A DNA stretch of 64,000 nt, taken from the NCBI GenBank assembly GCA_963667535.2, contig CAXXDU010000002.1, forward strand, positions 992,001 through 1,056,000, in the 5' to 3' direction. Position numbers and translations under genes: made by a program. Shown here piece after piece: positions 52,758 through 62,751 of the stretch; position 1 is the first letter of the stretch, and every line of letters begins with the position of its first letter. The stretch is from UBA5614 sp963667535. Lineage in GTDB: Bacteria; Cloacimonadota; Cloacimonadia; Cloacimonadales; Cloacimonadaceae. A model generated the notes under the pieces. That model made no database searches. It saw nothing but the letters and a program-made list of their open reading frames with translations, and was not told the DNA's origin.

Positions 52758-54075
52758 ACTTCTTGGTCTTTGGTTGTACTGTGATGCTTTCACTGACTGG
52801 ATCAAACTTATTCCAATCTATACCCTTAAATTTGCACTTGAGTTGTTGGACGAAATCAGGATCCTTAATATCATCGTATGTAATATCTTTAAAGTAATAT
52901 TTAATCTCTGTTTTGTCTATAATTGAATTGATCTTACGATACAGTACTTTACGAAGGCTATGTTTTATCTCATCGAGAACAAATTCATCATTAAGCTGTA
53001 TTCTTATATCATGGGCATTCCGATATGCAGTTAAGGTGTCTTTCGAGAGTTCTTGAATTATGTTATCAATAGCTATTGTTACTTGAGTGTTTAGCGATTC
53101 AAAAAGTTCGCTCTTTGTATCATCGATTAGTTTATTCAGTTCAGTTAGTTCAGATTCCATTTTAGTTTTGTTCTCAAGAAGGTAGAGATTACCTCTTCCC
53201 TCGATACTAGCAATATACTTCTCCCGAATCTCTCTGTATTTTTCGAGATAGAGCTTGTTATTTTTGCTTTCCAAACCGTTAAACACCTTAAATGCTGTAT
53301 TGAATCTCTTAACTAGGTCAGGCGGGTAATCTCTTATCACAAGTACTTTATCTAAATTGACTGATTGGCTTTTGGTTTTGCTATTAATAAAAGTCATTTC
53401 TATGTATTGAAATTGGTTAGTATAAATATTCAATCGTTTGTTTAGATCAAATTCTTGTATTGGAACTCTCTCCAAGCTCCCATTAATAAGTTTAACTTTT
53501 TCTTCATTAACTATTCTAGGTTGAGGAACTGCTGCTTGCATCACGACTTGAGGTATGCTTGAACTAGCAGGGGTTGCATCACTCTCATTCACAATTTCTT
53601 GACCTATAATTGTTATTGCTGTACTTACTATGGGTAGTTCCATGCCATTTTCAATGGTGATTACCTTAGAAGCAACGGATTTATAATATTCCCTAACCCA
53701 ATCACCTTGCTGAATCATTGCATTCTGTGATGTCTGGCAAGCCGGGACATCTGCAATAGCTCGAGGTATTGGAGTAAAAATATAAGCGGTAAGCTCGTCT
53801 ATGATCAAAAGTCCAATATCAATGGATTTGTCCTCAAGCAGACTGATCTCATTCTTTCGAAGCTTCTCAATTGCTGAAAAGTCACCATATCCTTGTCTGA
53901 AAGATTCTTCTTCAATTTTGGTTATGATAATTATCTTAATGCCGGATTTATTCACCTCGGACAAATTATCGGCTACGTCATTTGTAATTCCTGGTGATTG
54001 AATCAGGATAGATTGCTTAGCACTCCGAATACAGCTTATGAGTGTTTCTGGATTCATCGTAAAGAAGATATTCAT
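52750..54075 (-). CDS. Phospholipase-D-like protein, HKD motif lost
   Basis: 441 residues. N-terminal ~150 residues resemble a phospholipase-D-like domain (ISCIRSAKQSILIQSPGI at the start; SGIKIIIITKIEEES; IDIGLLIIDELTAYIF in the place of the HKD motif). The histidine and lysine of HxKxxxxD are absent (IDIGLLIID), so catalysis is unlikely unless the active site is elsewhere. The C-terminal half is mostly helical with coiled-coil character (LENKTKMESELTELNKLIDD). It overlaps brxL by 4 nt and the STAND gene by 8 nt. A regulatory or binding role for the pair is possible. Confidence 0.65.
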   Translation of the reverse strand: MNIFFTMNPETLISCIRSAKQSILIQSPGITNDVADNLSEVNKSGIKIIIITKIEEESFRQGYGDFSAIEKLRKNEISLLEDKSIDIGLLIIDELTAYIFTPIPRAIADVPACQTSQNAMIQQGDWVREYYKSVASKVITIENGMELPIVSTAITIIGQEIVNESDATPASSSIPQVVMQAAVPQPRIVNEEKVKLINGSLERVPIQEFDLNKRLNIYTNQFQYIEMTFINSKTKSQSVNLDKVLVIRDYPPDLVKRFNTAFKVFNGLESKNNKLYLEKYREIREKYIASIEGRGNLYLLENKTKMESELTELNKLIDDTKSELFESLNTQVTIAIDNIIQELSKDTLTAYRNAHDIRIQLNDEFVLDEIKHSLRKVLYRKINSIIDKTEIKYYFKDITYDDIKDPDFVQQLKCKFKGIDWNKFDPVSESITVQPKTKKYD

Positions 54076-56132
54076 TTCTCTACCTTCACATACGTCACTT
54101 CAAAAGCCCGGCACAGTCTATACCTTTGGTTCCTGTTTGTAATTGCAAATGCATCTTTGTAATCATACTGCTGAAAGATGTCGAGTCCTCTACCGAGGAT
54201 TATCTTCCAGCCTGTATCGGTTTGGATATAGCGGTCATGAATGGATTCATCGTATTCATAGGTGAATAGGATACCCATCGAGATACAGGATTCCTTGATT
54301 TGTTTCAGGAAAGAATCCTGCTGTGAATCGTCAAAGTCACTGGGTTTGGTTAGAAGATGCACTTCGACCTCATCAGCATCCGATTTTCCGAGAGCGATAG
54401 TCTCCATCAGTTCCATAAGGTTCTTGGACTGATAGAAGGCACTGATGTAAGGGTCTTTGATTTCTAACTTAGCTGCTCCCTCCAGATACTTCCCGAAAAG
54501 CTTCTTATAGGATATTCCACTTTGGTTCTCTTTGATGACGATATTCCCTGCTTTGAGAATAATCGTTTCTGGCGCATCTTTCTGCTTGGGTTGAGTATTT
54601 TCACCAGATATGGGTTCAGTCGCTGAAATGGGCGTTAAATCGTCCTCTGTTTCGGGAATTTGAGCATTATAGTAAAGAGGATATTGAATCTCCTCTGTGG
54701 TCTTCACAAAATACAGCTTTTGCTCTTTATCCGTGTAGGCAAAACGTACCTGTTCATAAGTGGTGTCAATTCGCATAAGCTGGTCTTTGACTCGTTTCCT
54801 GCCTTCCATAGAAAATTGAAGTAATTCTTCAATTTCTTCCTTTGAAGCTTGTTGATTGGGATAGATTACTTTCATCAACCCGGAGAATGTCTTTTGCACA
54901 CCATCCCGGTCACGAGTCGAGATATCTGAAACGAGATCAAAGTGCTCTTTATACAATTGCGAATAATCAGAATTACGAAAAGCTCTTAGTATCTCTGCCA
55001 GATAATCCACCACAAATCCATAACCATCGGAAAACATCTCTCCTCTGATAATTGGTACTTCCCAACCGGGCAGATAACCATGCAGCCTATCCAAGAAAGC
55101 TGAGTCATAGTACTTTTCGGGCAGCTCGTCAAACAGGTCAGAGTTCTTCAGCATATAAGCTACGTTATGCCGGGTATTGCCTACAAATGTCATGGAAGCT
55201 TCTGCACCCAAGGTTTCGATGCCTCTGGAGAAGGTCTTATTTGCCATATAGTTTTTCATAATGTCAACCAAGGCTTTATCCACCGTCTTTTTCTTTCCGG
55301 CAAATTCGTCAAAGGCAACTACATCCCAATAGCCTACCAGCCCGATTCTACCATTGGAGTTATTCACAAAGAGCTTAGGAACAGACACTTCTCCACCAGA
55401 GATCAAAATGCCGTGAGGAGAGAACTCAGAATAGATATGCGATTTACCTGTACCTTTAGGCCCAAGCTCTATCAGGTTATAGTTTCTTTCACAATACGGT
55501 ACGAGACGGGTCAATTGCATCAGTTTCAATCTGCGGCTCATGGTTTCAGGGTTGAAGCCGATACTCTGGATTAGCAGGTCTATCCATTCATCCGAATTAA
55601 ATTCCGTCCTTTTTTCCAGGAAGGCATCCATATCAAATTTGGATAGTTGCACTGGCTTTATTGAACTCATTATCCAAGGGACGCTGTTTTTATCCTCAGT
55701 ATAGACGTATTCAAGCTCTGATATGCACCAGACACCGCTCACTAAAAGCTTTGGGTGCTTCTTTATGGTGTCAGAATCGACCACGACCTTACTGATACCC
55801 AGGCTGGAAAATGACGCTTCATAGCAGTCGTTTTTATCATTCAAGGATACGGAGATTTTATCAATGACTTTATGTCTGCCCTTTTCCTTGATGATGGATT
55901 TGATAAGTCCGGCTTCATTGCGATGCACATAATGCTTGGCAAGGATATCTTTGACGGTGTCGATCCCTGCCAAGATGCTTGCCTCATCCGAAGTGGCACA
56001 ATACTGACCCAGCAGATATTCCAGCACATAAGTAGGCACAATGGCATTGCCTTTTACAGTTTTAACCAAGTCCTTACGTACTACTAAACCTTGAAAGTGT
56101 TCGTTTATCTTATCATCCAGTTTGCTCATCAT
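54072..56132 (-). CDS. brxL: BREX Lon-like protease BrxL
   Basis: 686 residues, matching type 1 BrxL. AAA+ ATPase with Walker A GPKGTGKSH (224-232) and Walker B VVAFDEFAG (271-279), followed by a C-terminal Lon-like protease domain. BrxL is needed for phage exclusion in type 1 BREX systems. ATG 56132 is followed by another ATG; GGGGAAG precedes both. It lies 8 nt after pglZ and overlaps the PLD-like gene by 4 nt. Confidence 0.93.
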   Translation of the reverse strand: MMSKLDDKINEHFQGLVVRKDLVKTVKGNAIVPTYVLEYLLGQYCATSDEASILAGIDTVKDILAKHYVHRNEAGLIKSIIKEKGRHKVIDKISVSLNDKNDCYEASFSSLGISKVVVDSDTIKKHPKLLVSGVWCISELEYVYTEDKNSVPWIMSSIKPVQLSKFDMDAFLEKRTEFNSDEWIDLLIQSIGFNPETMSRRLKLMQLTRLVPYCERNYNLIELGPKGTGKSHIYSEFSPHGILISGGEVSVPKLFVNNSNGRIGLVGYWDVVAFDEFAGKKKTVDKALVDIMKNYMANKTFSRGIETLGAEASMTFVGNTRHNVAYMLKNSDLFDELPEKYYDSAFLDRLHGYLPGWEVPIIRGEMFSDGYGFVVDYLAEILRAFRNSDYSQLYKEHFDLVSDISTRDRDGVQKTFSGLMKVIYPNQQASKEEIEELLQFSMEGRKRVKDQLMRIDTTYEQVRFAYTDKEQKLYFVKTTEEIQYPLYYNAQIPETEDDLTPISATEPISGENTQPKQKDAPETIILKAGNIVIKENQSGISYKKLFGKYLEGAAKLEIKDPYISAFYQSKNLMELMETIALGKSDADEVEVHLLTKPSDFDDSQQDSFLKQIKESCISMGILFTYEYDESIHDRYIQTDTGWKIILGRGLDIFQQYDYKDAFAITNRNQRYRLCRAFEVTYVKVEK

Positions 56133-56140
56133 ACTTCCCC

Positions 56141-58636
56141 TTAAAAATCAAAATCAGATGTGAAGGATCTCCTGAGTGTATAGGACTCAGTTTTATAAAC
56201 CTGATATCTATTTGTGCCCGGGATGGGCTTTTCCAGTTTTAAAATTACGCTTTGATTGTTTGCTTTTTCCGCTTTGGTGGATAGTATCAAAGAACATTGG
56301 AACTCACGTTCGCGGGGATTTTCCGAGACATAATCAAATGGAATAGTCCTTTCTTCTGATATCAGTTCATCTGCAATTGTGTATATACCAATTTTAAGAG
56401 TTATTGGTTGCATTTTATCACTCACAGGCTCTTTTTGATAGAGATTAACAATCAACTGACCTGTACTAATGATCCTGCCACTACCACTTAGAAATTCCAC
56501 ACTTACGAAGTCCACATCACTAGTTCTTTTTTTGTTCACTTTTATTAGTGGAACCACAATCTCCTGCAAAGAAGCTCCTCCATGCACGTATCTACTGCCG
56601 GAGCCCTTTAGCCTGAGTCTTTGATTTGCTAAAGGTAACAATACTTCCATATTACCTTCGCATGCTAATTGTTCTGACCTAAAGTGCATCAAAGCTGACT
56701 TAGTATTGAGTTCCTTGCCGAGTATGAAACGCCTATCTCTATACAGAACATTGCCGGATATATCTGCTTCGCTCACAAAGTCACTCTCTTCAAGCTGGCG
56801 ATGTTGATATAAGAAACCGTGATCCGATGTAATGATGATATTATTAGCATTACCGGATGTCAGTTTACGCATAATCTCAATAATCTCTCCCTGAGCGGTT
56901 TCAACAGCTTCAAAGACCTTCGTTTCGCTTTCCCGATCATCGCCCATAGCATCGATTCTATTCTGTAGGATATAAATCACATCATAATCACGGTAGAGTT
57001 TCTTGCTCTCTTCGGAGGTCTTGCTGAGCGCTTCATCTGCCTTGAGAAGCAGAGCCTTACCGTCAGTGTATTTATGTAATATTTTAGTTCTGTTTTCGCT
57101 GCCCATACTACTCATTCCATCGATTAAGACATTTCCGGATTCGTCTTCCGCAATGCCAATAGTCTTATGGGGTAATAGTGCAGCCATTCCAAGCTGTGTA
57201 TAGCTCGGAAGCATTCCAAGTGTTGCACAGAGATCCGCTTCATAGCGATCTTCCTGGCGAATCAGGCTTAATAATTCACTGGCTATTTCATAGCGTAAAG
57301 CATCAGAGATAATCACAAATATCTTTTTTCCTGTTTCAAGGTATGGCACAATCTGCCTTTGCCAGAAGCTGCTCTGTAGAGGTGTTGAGATAGACCTATA
57401 CTGTTTGATTTGCTTGATCTGAGCCGACCATGCTGTAGATAGCGGAAACAGATATTTGTTTAGATAGTGGTTTTCTATCTCTTCATAAATGCTGTTAAGC
57501 AGATTTGGTTGCTTTGCTTTGGTGGAATGATATATGAATTTACGATAATGATAGTCAAGTTTGTACCAATGCGACTGATATTTGTCCAAACCCTCTTCAA
57601 AAGAGTGTAGTTTCAGATCTGTGTTACGGATTATTGCCAGCAGGTTTGATGCACTTTCCAAGGCTGAGTACTCATGTAGATAATCCTCATACCAGTGACT
57701 CAGCATCCGTTGACGGATGAGTTTTTCCACATCTATCAGGTTATATGTGCCATTAAAGATGGACAAGGCAAGATCACTTAGCACTTTCAGCTCAATCAAC
57801 TCAAAATAATCAGGCTCCAATAGCTCTTTCAGTTCCCTTTTTAACAGCTCTTGTTCAATGTTTAACCACTCGCTGCATTGTTCAGAAAGTATCCGAAACG
57901 CTTTGCGGTGGCGGTTGTGATCTTTAAAGCGCTTAAGTAAATAGATTGCTTCATTATTCAGCGTTACCTTTTCTCCCAAAGCACTATAATAAGCCGAGTT
58001 GAATAGCTCAATGTAGAAATCTTTTATACTCGGATTTGGGTTCACATAGCCCAATAGCTTTTTGATCTGTTCCCAAAGGAAAACATCCAGGGAGGACTTG
58101 CATACAAGCTCGTATTTCTCTGCTTTATCAGTTGCTACCTCACTAAGCAGATTCATGATAACCTCATCCCAGCGAGTATCAGAACTGCAGCAAACAGCAA
58201 GCATTTTCCAATTAATCCGGTTCAAGGTATCGTCTCCGCTGAGAAGCTTTTTTAAATCTGCAGTTCGTTTAGCGGACTTAAAGAAAAACTCATGCTGATG
58301 AATCAGATCAATAAACTCCCTACCCAATTCCAGATCTGACAGGGTGATGGAGGCTTGGTCTATATGAACCTCTGAATTAGCCAACAGGAGGTCAGCTAAC
58401 CAGTTATCCTCTATGGGTGGTCTTGAATCTGTAAAGTATAGCAGGAATTTTATATTAGGTTCTTCAATTAATATTTTGTGTTTGAGACCAAACTCATTGT
58501 TTTCTACTCGTATCTTTCGGATATTACCAATATCCAGAGATTCGAAATCAAGCAAAAACTCACGAAACTCATCATACCAGAAAACAACCCGATTAGTCTC
58601 AAATTGCTTTTCAATTACCTGCCTTATCTTATCCAT
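56141..58636 (-). CDS. pglZ: BREX alkaline-phosphatase-like PglZ
   Basis: 831 residues, PglZ type A. Alkaline-phosphatase-like motifs KIFVIISDALRYEIA (central, ~430) and IIITSDHGFLYQHR (~610) supply metal-binding aspartate and histidine. PglZ is a core BREX component. ATG 58636 is preferred over the GTG 3 nt upstream. It starts 8 nt after pglX stops and ends 8 nt before brxL. Confidence 0.93.
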   Translation of the reverse strand: MDKIRQVIEKQFETNRVVFWYDEFREFLLDFESLDIGNIRKIRVENNEFGLKHKILIEEPNIKFLLYFTDSRPPIEDNWLADLLLANSEVHIDQASITLSDLELGREFIDLIHQHEFFFKSAKRTADLKKLLSGDDTLNRINWKMLAVCCSSDTRWDEVIMNLLSEVATDKAEKYELVCKSSLDVFLWEQIKKLLGYVNPNPSIKDFYIELFNSAYYSALGEKVTLNNEAIYLLKRFKDHNRHRKAFRILSEQCSEWLNIEQELLKRELKELLEPDYFELIELKVLSDLALSIFNGTYNLIDVEKLIRQRMLSHWYEDYLHEYSALESASNLLAIIRNTDLKLHSFEEGLDKYQSHWYKLDYHYRKFIYHSTKAKQPNLLNSIYEEIENHYLNKYLFPLSTAWSAQIKQIKQYRSISTPLQSSFWQRQIVPYLETGKKIFVIISDALRYEIASELLSLIRQEDRYEADLCATLGMLPSYTQLGMAALLPHKTIGIAEDESGNVLIDGMSSMGSENRTKILHKYTDGKALLLKADEALSKTSEESKKLYRDYDVIYILQNRIDAMGDDRESETKVFEAVETAQGEIIEIMRKLTSGNANNIIITSDHGFLYQHRQLEESDFVSEADISGNVLYRDRRFILGKELNTKSALMHFRSEQLACEGNMEVLLPLANQRLRLKGSGSRYVHGGASLQEIVVPLIKVNKKRTSDVDFVSVEFLSGSGRIISTGQLIVNLYQKEPVSDKMQPITLKIGIYTIADELISEERTIPFDYVSENPREREFQCSLILSTKAEKANNQSVILKLEKPIPGTNRYQVYKTESYTLRRSFTSDFDF

Positions 58637-58644
58637 CACCTATC

Positions 58645-61600
58645 CTAAAATTCACCTTTATCCAGCCCGGGTATCTTCTTCAAAGCAGAGCCGAATTTAA
58701 GATAGTTAGTCTTCACTCCATCATCCAAATCTATCTCCAGCTTCTTGGCAGCAAGATTAAACAGAACATCTCTCTCCCAATAATCCAGTTCGATAATCAT
58801 CGCTTTGATTTTATCCAGTTCTTTGCCGGCAATGATTTTGTCTTTCTGAGAAGTGCTGGAGCTGTTAACTGTTTGCTCCAGATCAGATGCCTTGGATTTC
58901 AATTTATAGACGTATTCCCGTAGATAACCATTGAGAATTATAGATACTGTATCGGGAGTATAGCGGTGCATGTAGATCAATGTGTTGAAACTGCCGTTGG
59001 GACTGCTGAAGAGCCAATAGATAGGACGCTTTTTGTAGCGCTTCACATGGTCAGTGTAAAAATCCTTCAGGAAATAGGCACGAACTGATTTGCCTATGGC
59101 TTCTTCAATAAAGCTGAGATTCTGTGAGAAGTTAGCTTCTCCAAATGTTACTTTTACAAACTCATAGAAACTATTCACGATATCATCTGCAAACCATTCT
59201 CCATCCAGAATAGGAATGACGTTATCCTTATCTGGGACAAACCTGGGTTCGTGTATCTGTTTTAGATACTCTTCAATAGTCTCTCCCTGATTAGCCAGGA
59301 TCAACCCCGGTTTATCTATTGAATATCTGCCAAACATACAGCCAACAGCATAAGAAATAAATTCTTTTATCGTATCAGCAAGTAAATCGGCTTCTAGTTT
59401 CGAATCAAGAGGAAACTCATTTATACTTTGCTGATCAGGTTTCTTAGAATAACGATAATAAGGGTTACAGGTGAGAGTAATCTCATTTAAAAGGACATCA
59501 GGTTCAAGTTTAGGTTCATCCTGCAAGCCATATGCCTCGAGAAAAGTTCGATTATTCTCTTCCTCCAAAAGTTGAATCTCCAGTGTCATATCTATCCAAA
59601 TCTTTCTCAGTTTATGATAAGCTTCCCTTATTAACAAATCCTCGTTCACAAATTTTAACAGAGGTAAATGCTTGATATCCCATGAGGTTTCAAATGAGTC
59701 CCAATCTTCCTTAGTAACTGACAAGCACTTATCAATTGATGATTCAAATTGATAAGGGATAAGACGATTTCGATAAATCGGTACCCTGGCAACGTCACCA
59801 ATCTGGTAGTTTAAGGTGGGATTCAGAATTTTCAGAAAAGCGTTACCAATTTTGGATGAAAGGATTGGGAGTACTTCTTTCAGGATGCTTATATTTTCGG
59901 AGTACCCTATTGCTCCTGCATCATCAAAAAGAAATCCACCAAAGCAAAATCTTGCAGATAATTGACCACTAGTTATTTTCGACCAGGTTAATGCTTCTTT
60001 AAAAGAATAATCGATGTTTTGAGGTCTCGATCGTAATTTACCATTCTTGTCAAAGAAGTTTCGAATCTCGTATCCGTCGTTTTCCCAATTAATAATTTGT
60101 TCATTATTTCCATACCATTTTCTAAACGATCCACCTTTATTTATAGGAAACCAGCGCTTTTTGCTTATTATTGATTCTTCTCTTGATGCTGCATCGAACT
60201 TAATATTGCCAACAGATACTTCATGCCATTCTCGAAGAAATCTTTGATTATCGGAGGTTGCCAACCCTTTTCTTAATACAATAATACTGCTTAATAATTC
60301 GCAATTTCCAATAACACTGCGCATTCTATCACTCACCCAATATGCAATTGGATATCCTGCTATCATTTTAAATTCTAAACAAGCAGCTCGATATAAGTAA
60401 TCACAGTCGGGGTTCGATAATGCTTCCAAGAATAAATTCATCTTTTCTGTTTCGGAGCGTCCTTCTCTCAAATCGAAGTAAGTCCCCTTTGCCGTTGAAG
60501 GTAGTACTTTACATATCGTAAATGAGGTGGTCGAAACAACTTCTCCACCAATAGAATCAAATGCATGCGGTCCTAGATGAGCCATAGATATAACATCATA
60601 GTTTTCAGTTAGTATTTTTCGCAGCTTTTCATATGAAGAAAGGAACATCCAACTCTGCATAGTGATCATGCTAATGATGCCTCTTTCCATAGCCAATGAC
60701 AAGCAGCGTTCAATAAACATGGCAAAGAAATCGGATCTGGAGTTAGGAAAATACTGCCTGATATGTTTCTGAAAGCTTTCATTTAATCCACTGGCACTCA
60801 TATATGGAGGGTTAGTGATCACTGTTTGGTATTTAGCACTTAGAAAGTTTGCCTGCTCAATAAGTTTCATAACTTTTCTGTGTGTTGGGGCAAAGAAGAC
60901 ATCACCACTAAAGTCTTTGGTTTCTAAAATTTTATTAATCTCTTCAATATCCTGCTCTTCAGGAAGAATCAAAGAACCCAAGGTTTCAGCATCTTCAAAC
61001 TGATGAAGCATGTTTTCAAAGTGATAGGTGAAAAGATCATGTCCGCATTTGTTCATATAGGCTTCAATTTCATCATTGCTAAAGCTGATATTCTCCAGTC
61101 GGCAAATATTGGGTTTTATCCCTCTGGTAAACCACAGCTTGTCCCTTTCTCTGGCTTTCATTGTTAGAGCAAAAGCTGCCAGTTCGGCTGCACGTTCATC
61201 TATCTCAATACCGTAAAGATTCTTAGATATGATAAGGATGGGGATTTGAAGGGAATCATATCCTTCTTCACTATAGATATCAAAAAGCAAATCAAAGGCA
61301 TATGTTAGAATATGTCCGGAACCACTACAAGGATCGCAGAGTTTGATATCTTCAGGGCTTTTTAGTTTCAGAAAATTTACATCAGGTATGGACTTTGTGT
61401 CAATTCGATTGCTTTCATTTTTGATATAAAACTTCATCTTATCGATTAGTGTAGATTGGGGATGATTCTGCAGCCATAATTTACCGAGAGAATTTTGTAC
61501 CATATATTGCACAATCCAGTGGGGTGTAAAAAGTTGTGTGACTGCAGGAATCTCGGAACTTTGGATTTTCTTGCCTTTGCGGATTCCCACATTGACTTCA

Positions 61601-62232
61601 TCCTTCTTCTCAGAGATAAAGAATTGATAAAGCCATCCGATTACTTCCACGTCTTTGCAAGCTCCCGGCGTAAGAGCTTCACGGATAAATGATAATATGG
61701 AATTGCCACTCAATAGATCATCGGGCATCAGTAATTCAGTCCAGTCTGCAATATACTCAAACAGGAAGGGCATAATTCGGGCATAGTAGTTACAAGTAGA
61801 TATGATGAGAATGCGGTATGCTTCTGTTTGTGGATCAGGGTGTGTTTCCTTGCCTGAGAGCAGGTCAAAAACTCTCTGCCTATTAGTAGAATTGACTAAT
61901 TCCTTATCAATGTGTCCTGCTTTAGCTTCTGAGAGGATCTCAGGCTGGAACTGCCCAGGTAAGGGAGAAATGATATTCACTCTGGTGTAATTATTCACAT
62001 CCATAAAGCGAAGAGCGCAGAATCGGTTGAACCAAGTATAAGCTACTTTATCGATAAGCAGATTCTTATCTTTTATCTTCTTAAGTTCATCTTCCAATCC
62101 CTGTACTTGTTTGGGATTGTATCTTCTTGCATCACTACCAACAGCAATCACCTGCTGAAGCTTATTGGCTACCTGCTCAAGCAGATACCGACGTGCGTAT
62201 TTGGCAAAGCGTTCGAGTTTGGATGTTTCCAT
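58645..62232 (-). CDS. pglX: BREX adenine-specific DNA methyltransferase PglX
   Basis: 1195 residues. SAM-binding motif DPCSGSGH (300-307) and catalytic NPPY (474-477), the N6-adenine type. PglX methylates the host at a non-palindromic site so that BREX can distinguish invading DNA. Length and domain layout match the BREX-1 family. The ATG immediately follows the stop of the 172-residue nuclease gene (TAA|ATG). Confidence 0.95.
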   Translation of the reverse strand: METSKLERFAKYARRYLLEQVANKLQQVIAVGSDARRYNPKQVQGLEDELKKIKDKNLLIDKVAYTWFNRFCALRFMDVNNYTRVNIISPLPGQFQPEILSEAKAGHIDKELVNSTNRQRVFDLLSGKETHPDPQTEAYRILIISTCNYYARIMPFLFEYIADWTELLMPDDLLSGNSILSFIREALTPGACKDVEVIGWLYQFFISEKKDEVNVGIRKGKKIQSSEIPAVTQLFTPHWIVQYMVQNSLGKLWLQNHPQSTLIDKMKFYIKNESNRIDTKSIPDVNFLKLKSPEDIKLCDPCSGSGHILTYAFDLLFDIYSEEGYDSLQIPILIISKNLYGIEIDERAAELAAFALTMKARERDKLWFTRGIKPNICRLENISFSNDEIEAYMNKCGHDLFTYHFENMLHQFEDAETLGSLILPEEQDIEEINKILETKDFSGDVFFAPTHRKVMKLIEQANFLSAKYQTVITNPPYMSASGLNESFQKHIRQYFPNSRSDFFAMFIERCLSLAMERGIISMITMQSWMFLSSYEKLRKILTENYDVISMAHLGPHAFDSIGGEVVSTTSFTICKVLPSTAKGTYFDLREGRSETEKMNLFLEALSNPDCDYLYRAACLEFKMIAGYPIAYWVSDRMRSVIGNCELLSSIIVLRKGLATSDNQRFLREWHEVSVGNIKFDAASREESIISKKRWFPINKGGSFRKWYGNNEQIINWENDGYEIRNFFDKNGKLRSRPQNIDYSFKEALTWSKITSGQLSARFCFGGFLFDDAGAIGYSENISILKEVLPILSSKIGNAFLKILNPTLNYQIGDVARVPIYRNRLIPYQFESSIDKCLSVTKEDWDSFETSWDIKHLPLLKFVNEDLLIREAYHKLRKIWIDMTLEIQLLEEENNRTFLEAYGLQDEPKLEPDVLLNEITLTCNPYYRYSKKPDQQSINEFPLDSKLEADLLADTIKEFISYAVGCMFGRYSIDKPGLILANQGETIEEYLKQIHEPRFVPDKDNVIPILDGEWFADDIVNSFYEFVKVTFGEANFSQNLSFIEEAIGKSVRAYFLKDFYTDHVKRYKKRPIYWLFSSPNGSFNTLIYMHRYTPDTVSIILNGYLREYVYKLKSKASDLEQTVNSSSTSQKDKIIAGKELDKIKAMIIELDYWERDVLFNLAAKKLEIDLDDGVKTNYLKFGSALKKIPGLDKGEF

Positions 62233-62751
62233 TTATATCTCTGATATCCTTTCTACTGTCCAATTAGGATAAATACTGTTCCAATTATTGATGTTAAATA
62301 CTTGGCAATTGGCAATAGGATGATTTATCCATCTTGTTGAACGATGCATCAAATGCTCTAAATGTATGCTAAGTTGATCCGTAAGATATACAGTCATGGC
62401 ATCATCCAGAGTAATTAAGCATAAATAATGTACATCTTTATGCAACTTATCCTCAGCCCACCTGAAAAAGAAACTGTGCCAATATTTTCTGAACAAACTT
62501 GTATCAAGTGTTCCATTTTGCATATCCGTAAAAAATCCTACTAAATTTTCTCTTCTCGCATTTGGATGTCCTGGGTCTTTTACTTCAATCAAATAAATAG
62601 CATTGGGTAATTCAACCACAAAATCAACTCTTGGCATACCCGGAATATCCAAATAATTTGGTTGTAGGGGAATTTGCTGGTCAAATTTAAAAGTATTTTC
62701 AGCTAATGCATCAGGGAAATTGAATCTTAAATCACCTTCTTCCAGTATCAT
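62233..62751 (-). CDS. Small PD-(D/E)XK nuclease-like protein inside BREX
   Basis: 172 residues. D43 (in RVDFVVE) and E56-x-K58 (IEVKD) with a 12-residue gap form a PD-(D/E)XK nuclease core, so it probably cuts DNA. Too short to be a normal restriction enzyme and without a specificity domain. It overlaps the stop of the ATPase gene by 4 nt (ATGA) and abuts pglX exactly, so it is fully embedded in the operon. Not a known core BREX gene. It may be the nuclease partner of the ATPase upstream. Confidence 0.75.
   Translation of the reverse strand: MILEEGDLRFNFPDALAENTFKFDQQIPLQPNYLDIPGMPRVDFVVELPNAIYLIEVKDPGHPNARRENLVGFFTDMQNGTLDTSLFRKYWHSFFFRWAEDKLHKDVHYLCLITLDDAMTVYLTDQLSIHLEHLMHRSTRWINHPIANCQVFNINNWNSIYPNWTVERISEI

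Noticed and set aside
52750..54075. Active phospholipase D
   Set aside because: The HxKxxxxD signature has lost its histidine and lysine.
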